From assembly GCA_016758905.1 (NCBI GenBank), contig JAEPQZ010000008.1:744001-808000 (forward strand): 64,000 bases of DNA, given 5' to 3'. This stretch comes from Umbelopsis isabellina (lineage: Eukaryota; Mucoromycota; Umbelopsidomycetes; Umbelopsidales; Umbelopsidaceae). The notes beneath the pieces are model-generated. The model was not told where the DNA came from and did not search any database. It saw only the letters and a list, made by a program, of their open reading frames with translations. Position numbers and translations under genes: made by a program. Of this stretch, positions 60,549-64,000 are shown in pieces (within the stretch, counting starts at the first letter, position 1; every line of letters begins with the position of its first letter).

Positions 60549-63500
60549 ATGACATTTGTTCCGTATAGTTTACAACCGATACTTAATGACGTGACCGTCG
60601 ACCCGACATCTCCACCTGCGGAGGCCCTTTCTCCCAGTGCGAGCTCGCGCAATCTGTTCTCGCGCCAACGACCTACATCTTCAAGCACCGAAGCCAGATC
60701 TCCTCCTGGTTCGCCACAAGGTGTAGCTTCGAGATTTAGAGGTCTTGCTGCAGCCGGAAAGCAAGGAATAGAAGCTGTTGAAGCTTGGGGTATGGTTACC
60801 AACATCCTGTGCCTTTTTCTGCGACGTTAGCTAACATAGTGCTTTCAATCAGACAACAACTTGTACGTCGGAACCAGCGATGGTCATATATTACATTATA
60901 TTATAGAAGAACAGCAATCAGAATCGCACGCAGTAAGTCTATATGGGTTCAAGAGCATATATTTGCAATTGACCTACCTCAAGCTGACCTAAATTATTTA
61001 AGGATAATGCAAGGTATACTTCGAGACTGGATGCCAAGATCAACCTTGAACTCGGAAGGAAAGTCGTGGAGAAGGTTGTTGTTTTGCCTCAGGTTTCCAA
61101 AGCAATGGTACTTTGTGGTACGGAAAAATCACTTTGTAAACTTTTTTGGTGCTTGATTAATGACAGCGTTCTGATTTTGCAGACTCGACACTATCATTTT
61201 ACACCCTTCCATTTTTCGATCCTATACCGGCTTCAATAATACCACAAATCAAGGGCGTTAGCTGCTTCACACATGACACGGCAGAGGACGGTCAGATAGG
61301 GGAGGACGGCACGATAAAGCTGTGTGTGATAAAGCGAAGAATGATCCAGTTGTACAAAATTGGAGAACTTGTGCAGCTTAAGAAGGTGGGTGCAAGATTA
61401 TATTAAACGTCAACCATCTGCTAGTGAAATAGCTACTAATGGTAAATTTCAGGAGGTGCCGTTACCTAATGGTGCCATTACGGTTGCTAGACATAGACAT
61501 AATTTATGTTTAGCCGACATGCACCAGTATAAACTTGTAAATTTACAGCTCTCTACGGCAACTGCTTTGATACCCACCCCTCAATCTATCTCAGGATCAC
61601 AAGGATCGATGCCACAATCCCCTGGAGCCTTCATACCCAAGCCTTTAATAGCTGTCGTGGGAGATGGCGAATTTTTAGTAGTGAGCGGAAATGTCAACAA
61701 TCAGACGACTATAGGCATCTTTGTTAATTCTGTAGGCGATGCTATTCGAGGGACATTACAATGGGCAAGTTATCCGCGCTCTATAACCGTTCAATATCCT
61801 TACGTTATTTCCCTGCTTCGAAATAAGACGATCGAAATACACAACGTCCGAGATCAACAATGTGTCCAAACGTTAGAGCTACAACCCGGAATAGAGCCAA
61901 GGGGCTTATGTATGGCTTACGGCATCAAAGTCTGGGCTGAAGGCTTAACAACTAGATTAAGACAACACCAGTGGTCGCCACCGCATGTAGCTCCGTTAGA
62001 CAATATTGATTGCGACCTTCTCAATCAGCAACTGAGCAGATCATACCTTATCCCTACGAGGTTGATGTTGTACAATAAGGACAGCATTATGGGTTTACTG
62101 GCAACACCAATGATCGTTCGGGCTGATGCTCTTTTAGATACAAATCAAGTTGAAGCAGGTGTCGCACTTGCCAACCAGACACAGTTGAATCTACCACAAG
62201 GGGGCAGCGGCGGTCGCATCGTAAGTAAAAATGTATGCGTACTTCTTTGTTGATTGTTACTTAATAACAATAAATCCAGCGCCACGAGTTGGATTATATC
62301 TATCAGAAGGCCGGGTTTCTCCTATTGGGGGAGACCTTGTTTGATGATGCCTTCAGACTTTTCTCCAAAGGCAATGTCAATCCTGCGGTGATAATACACC
62401 TTTTCGGAAATCTGTCCATACAACGAGAACAGAATTGTATACCAGACGTTGTGCTATATGAAGGTGTGAAGAAAATAGTGGATAAAGTTGGACGGATTGA
62501 AGATATTGGTAAGTGTACACTTGGCATATTCCTTTTGCCACACGTTTTAACGTATTATATTATATAGTTGCTCGAAACATTGAAAGGAATTATAGCCCTC
62601 ATATTCAACCAGACGTTGAGACTGCCACAGCGACGGTTGAGCTTAGGCGAGTGCTGCTTCTGAATGCTCAAGAAGCCGTTCAGAAATACCTGCTTAGAGA
62701 GCAAATCAAGTACAACAAGGAGGCTAAAGGTTCTGTAACTAGCAAGGTAGATTTATTGTTACCTAATCTGCAAGTAGTACCAGATATAAGGATACTAACG
62801 ATAAGAAATTACTTTTCTAGTGTATTAACACGGCACTGCTCAAAATATATGTGGAGAAAGAAGATAGTAACAAGTTATATGAGCTCATTGAGTCTTCATC
62901 AAATGAATGCGCAAGCAAAGACTGCGAATATACACTTGAAAAGGCAAAGGTACGTAAACATAAGGCGTCACCTTGATTCAGAATTATGTCTCTTATATGA
63001 TCTTTCTAGAAATATTACGCCCTTTCTTTGTTCTACAAGTACAATTCCAAAGTTTCCGAGGTGCTTGATATTTGGACAAGGTATAATGTCAATTGATGTT
63101 TTTTAAAGTTTTAGACATACTGACAAGAATATTTTCAGGATATATACCAGCGAACTTGAAGATCCTGATTTCACTGACGGATTGAATCGTATACGAGACG
63201 AGATGCTAGAACTGGACACCAGCCAACAATCTATAGATATAATTAATAAGTACGGCTGGTGGCTAGTGAAACAAAACTCTATCGAAGGTGTTCGTGTTTT
63301 CATGCAGTGCAAAGCTGCTGACTTATTAGACCAAGATGACATCTTAACAAGACTGGAGCCTTATGGAAATGCTGCGGCTCAGACATACCTTGAGTATCTC
63401 GTCCAAGGCAAAGGTAGTGGTAGTCCGGAGCATCACACCAGACTAGCTTGCAGTTATGCAAAAGATGTCCAGAGCGCAATGGCAAAAACTGACAATGTTG

Positions 63501-64000
63501 AATACTTTGAGAAAATAGGTTTGTTGAGTTTGTTAGTGATATATTAGCTACATCACGATTCCTAAGCCATCTTTTATTTCAATGCATAGTTCAAGACTTT
63601 AAGAGCCAAGTAGCTGAGTCAGAAAAGCAGAGAATCTCACAGTCATTGACGAAACCGCACACTACCTTCATGGCGTATATGGCAAAACATGCTACCGACT
63701 CACCTCTAATTCAAGTGCGTGTTCGGCTATTGAAGCTCCTGCAAGCTTCGCGCAAATATGACCCAAATACAGTTATGGAGTACTTCATATCAAATGAACA
63801 TTTGCAATTAGAAAGAGTCATCATCTATGGAAAGGTAGAGGTTTGGCTTTGGGGTCTTGAACTATCGCAAGAGAACTAACTCATACATTTTTGTATTGAT
63901 TAGCTGCAGAAGCACGAGGAGGCATTAGAAATATTGACCCTAACATTGAACGACTTTACAGCTGCTGAATTATACTGTGTCACTGGTGGACAAAGTATCG
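60549..64000 (+). CDS. VPS3: VPS3/TGFBRAP1-type CORVET subunit, N-terminal and central part
   Basis: The gene runs off the right edge. It begins near MTFVPYSLQPILNDV, with a Pro/Ser-rich insert, then a citron-homology (CNH) propeller: NNLYVGTSDGHILHYIIEE, VVVLPQVSKAMVLCDSTLSFYTLP, RMIQLYKIGELVQLKKEVPLP and YVISLLRNKTIEIHNVRDQQ. Helical repeats follow, with YQKAGFLLLGETLFDDAFRLF, then LLNAQEAVQKYLLREQIKYN, ALLKIYVEKEDSNKLYELI and VIIYGKLQKHEEALEIL. NLYVGTSD…HYIIEE and the SKAMVLCD block fit VPS3/TGFBRAP1 better than VPS39. Vps3 belongs to the CORVET tether that joins early endosomes with Rab5. At least eight short introns are present. An in-frame ATG at 60474 would add 25 residues; I prefer 60549. 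Confidence 0.87.

Overview
The window is nuclear DNA of a filamentous fungus, most probably a Mucoromycota (zygomycete) species. Evidence: nearly every gene is cut by short GT–AG introns (mostly 55–90 bases, often with a CTAAT/TACTAAT-like branch site), intergenic gaps are short, and the genes include fungal markers (ERG5 sterol desaturase, a trifunctional GATase–IGPS–PRAI tryptophan enzyme, SPA2, YAK1, NTO1). Lineages that lost many ancestral genes usually lack several others seen here (a survival-motor-neuron protein, a PHD/EGLN-like oxygenase, an A20/AN1 protein, an AIG1-type GTPase). The phylum is an inference from gene content; no rRNA or other species marker is present. I found no tRNA, rRNA, transposon, virus-like element or CRISPR.

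Layout. 1–5,000: the end of ERG5, the tryptophan gene (Gcn4-type site upstream) and an AIG1-like GTPase, all on +. 5,300–9,500: a cytochrome P450 and an A20/AN1 zinc-finger protein on −, separated by about 1.6 kb without a recognisable gene. 10,100–12,600: a ricin-B-like beta-trefoil protein (+) and a Tudor-less SMN homologue (−). 12,900–18,840: SPA2 and CDC23/APC8 (−). 18,990–26,740: UTP22 and YAK1 (+). 27,100–39,300: TAPT1/EMP65 and the very large GCN1 (−). 39,440–41,630: COQ8 (+). 42,600–45,400: an arrestin-fold protein (−). 45,870–47,755: ALG12 joined by a spliced intron to a complete glutaredoxin domain (+). 47,890–59,090: a PHD-like 2-oxoglutarate oxygenase, a CSC1/OSCA-type channel, SEC17 and a BRPF/NTO1 protein (−). 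59,230–64,000: a small nucleoplasmin-fold protein and the first part of VPS3 (+).

The genes are a housekeeping mix and do not form a pathway cluster. Loose themes are amino-acid starvation control (GCN1, and a TRP gene with a Gcn4-type site), membrane traffic (SEC17, VPS3, TAPT1, arrestin) and polarity or cell cycle (SPA2, CDC23, YAK1). Three divergent pairs share promoters of only 139–147 bases between start codons (CDC23/UTP22, GCN1/COQ8, NTO1/nucleoplasmin-like).

The most unusual thing is the ALG12–glutaredoxin gene. The ALG12 frame runs without a break into the first strand of a glutaredoxin, and a clean 71-base intron falls inside the first cysteine codon of the CPYC active site. Without splicing, the frame stops at once and gives a plain ALG12. 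Several other apparent early stops (SMN, the AN1 protein) also disappear once introns are placed. Exon borders were set by hand from splice consensus, reading phase and family knowledge, so they are firm where the phases match and family motifs are restored, and marked where they are not.
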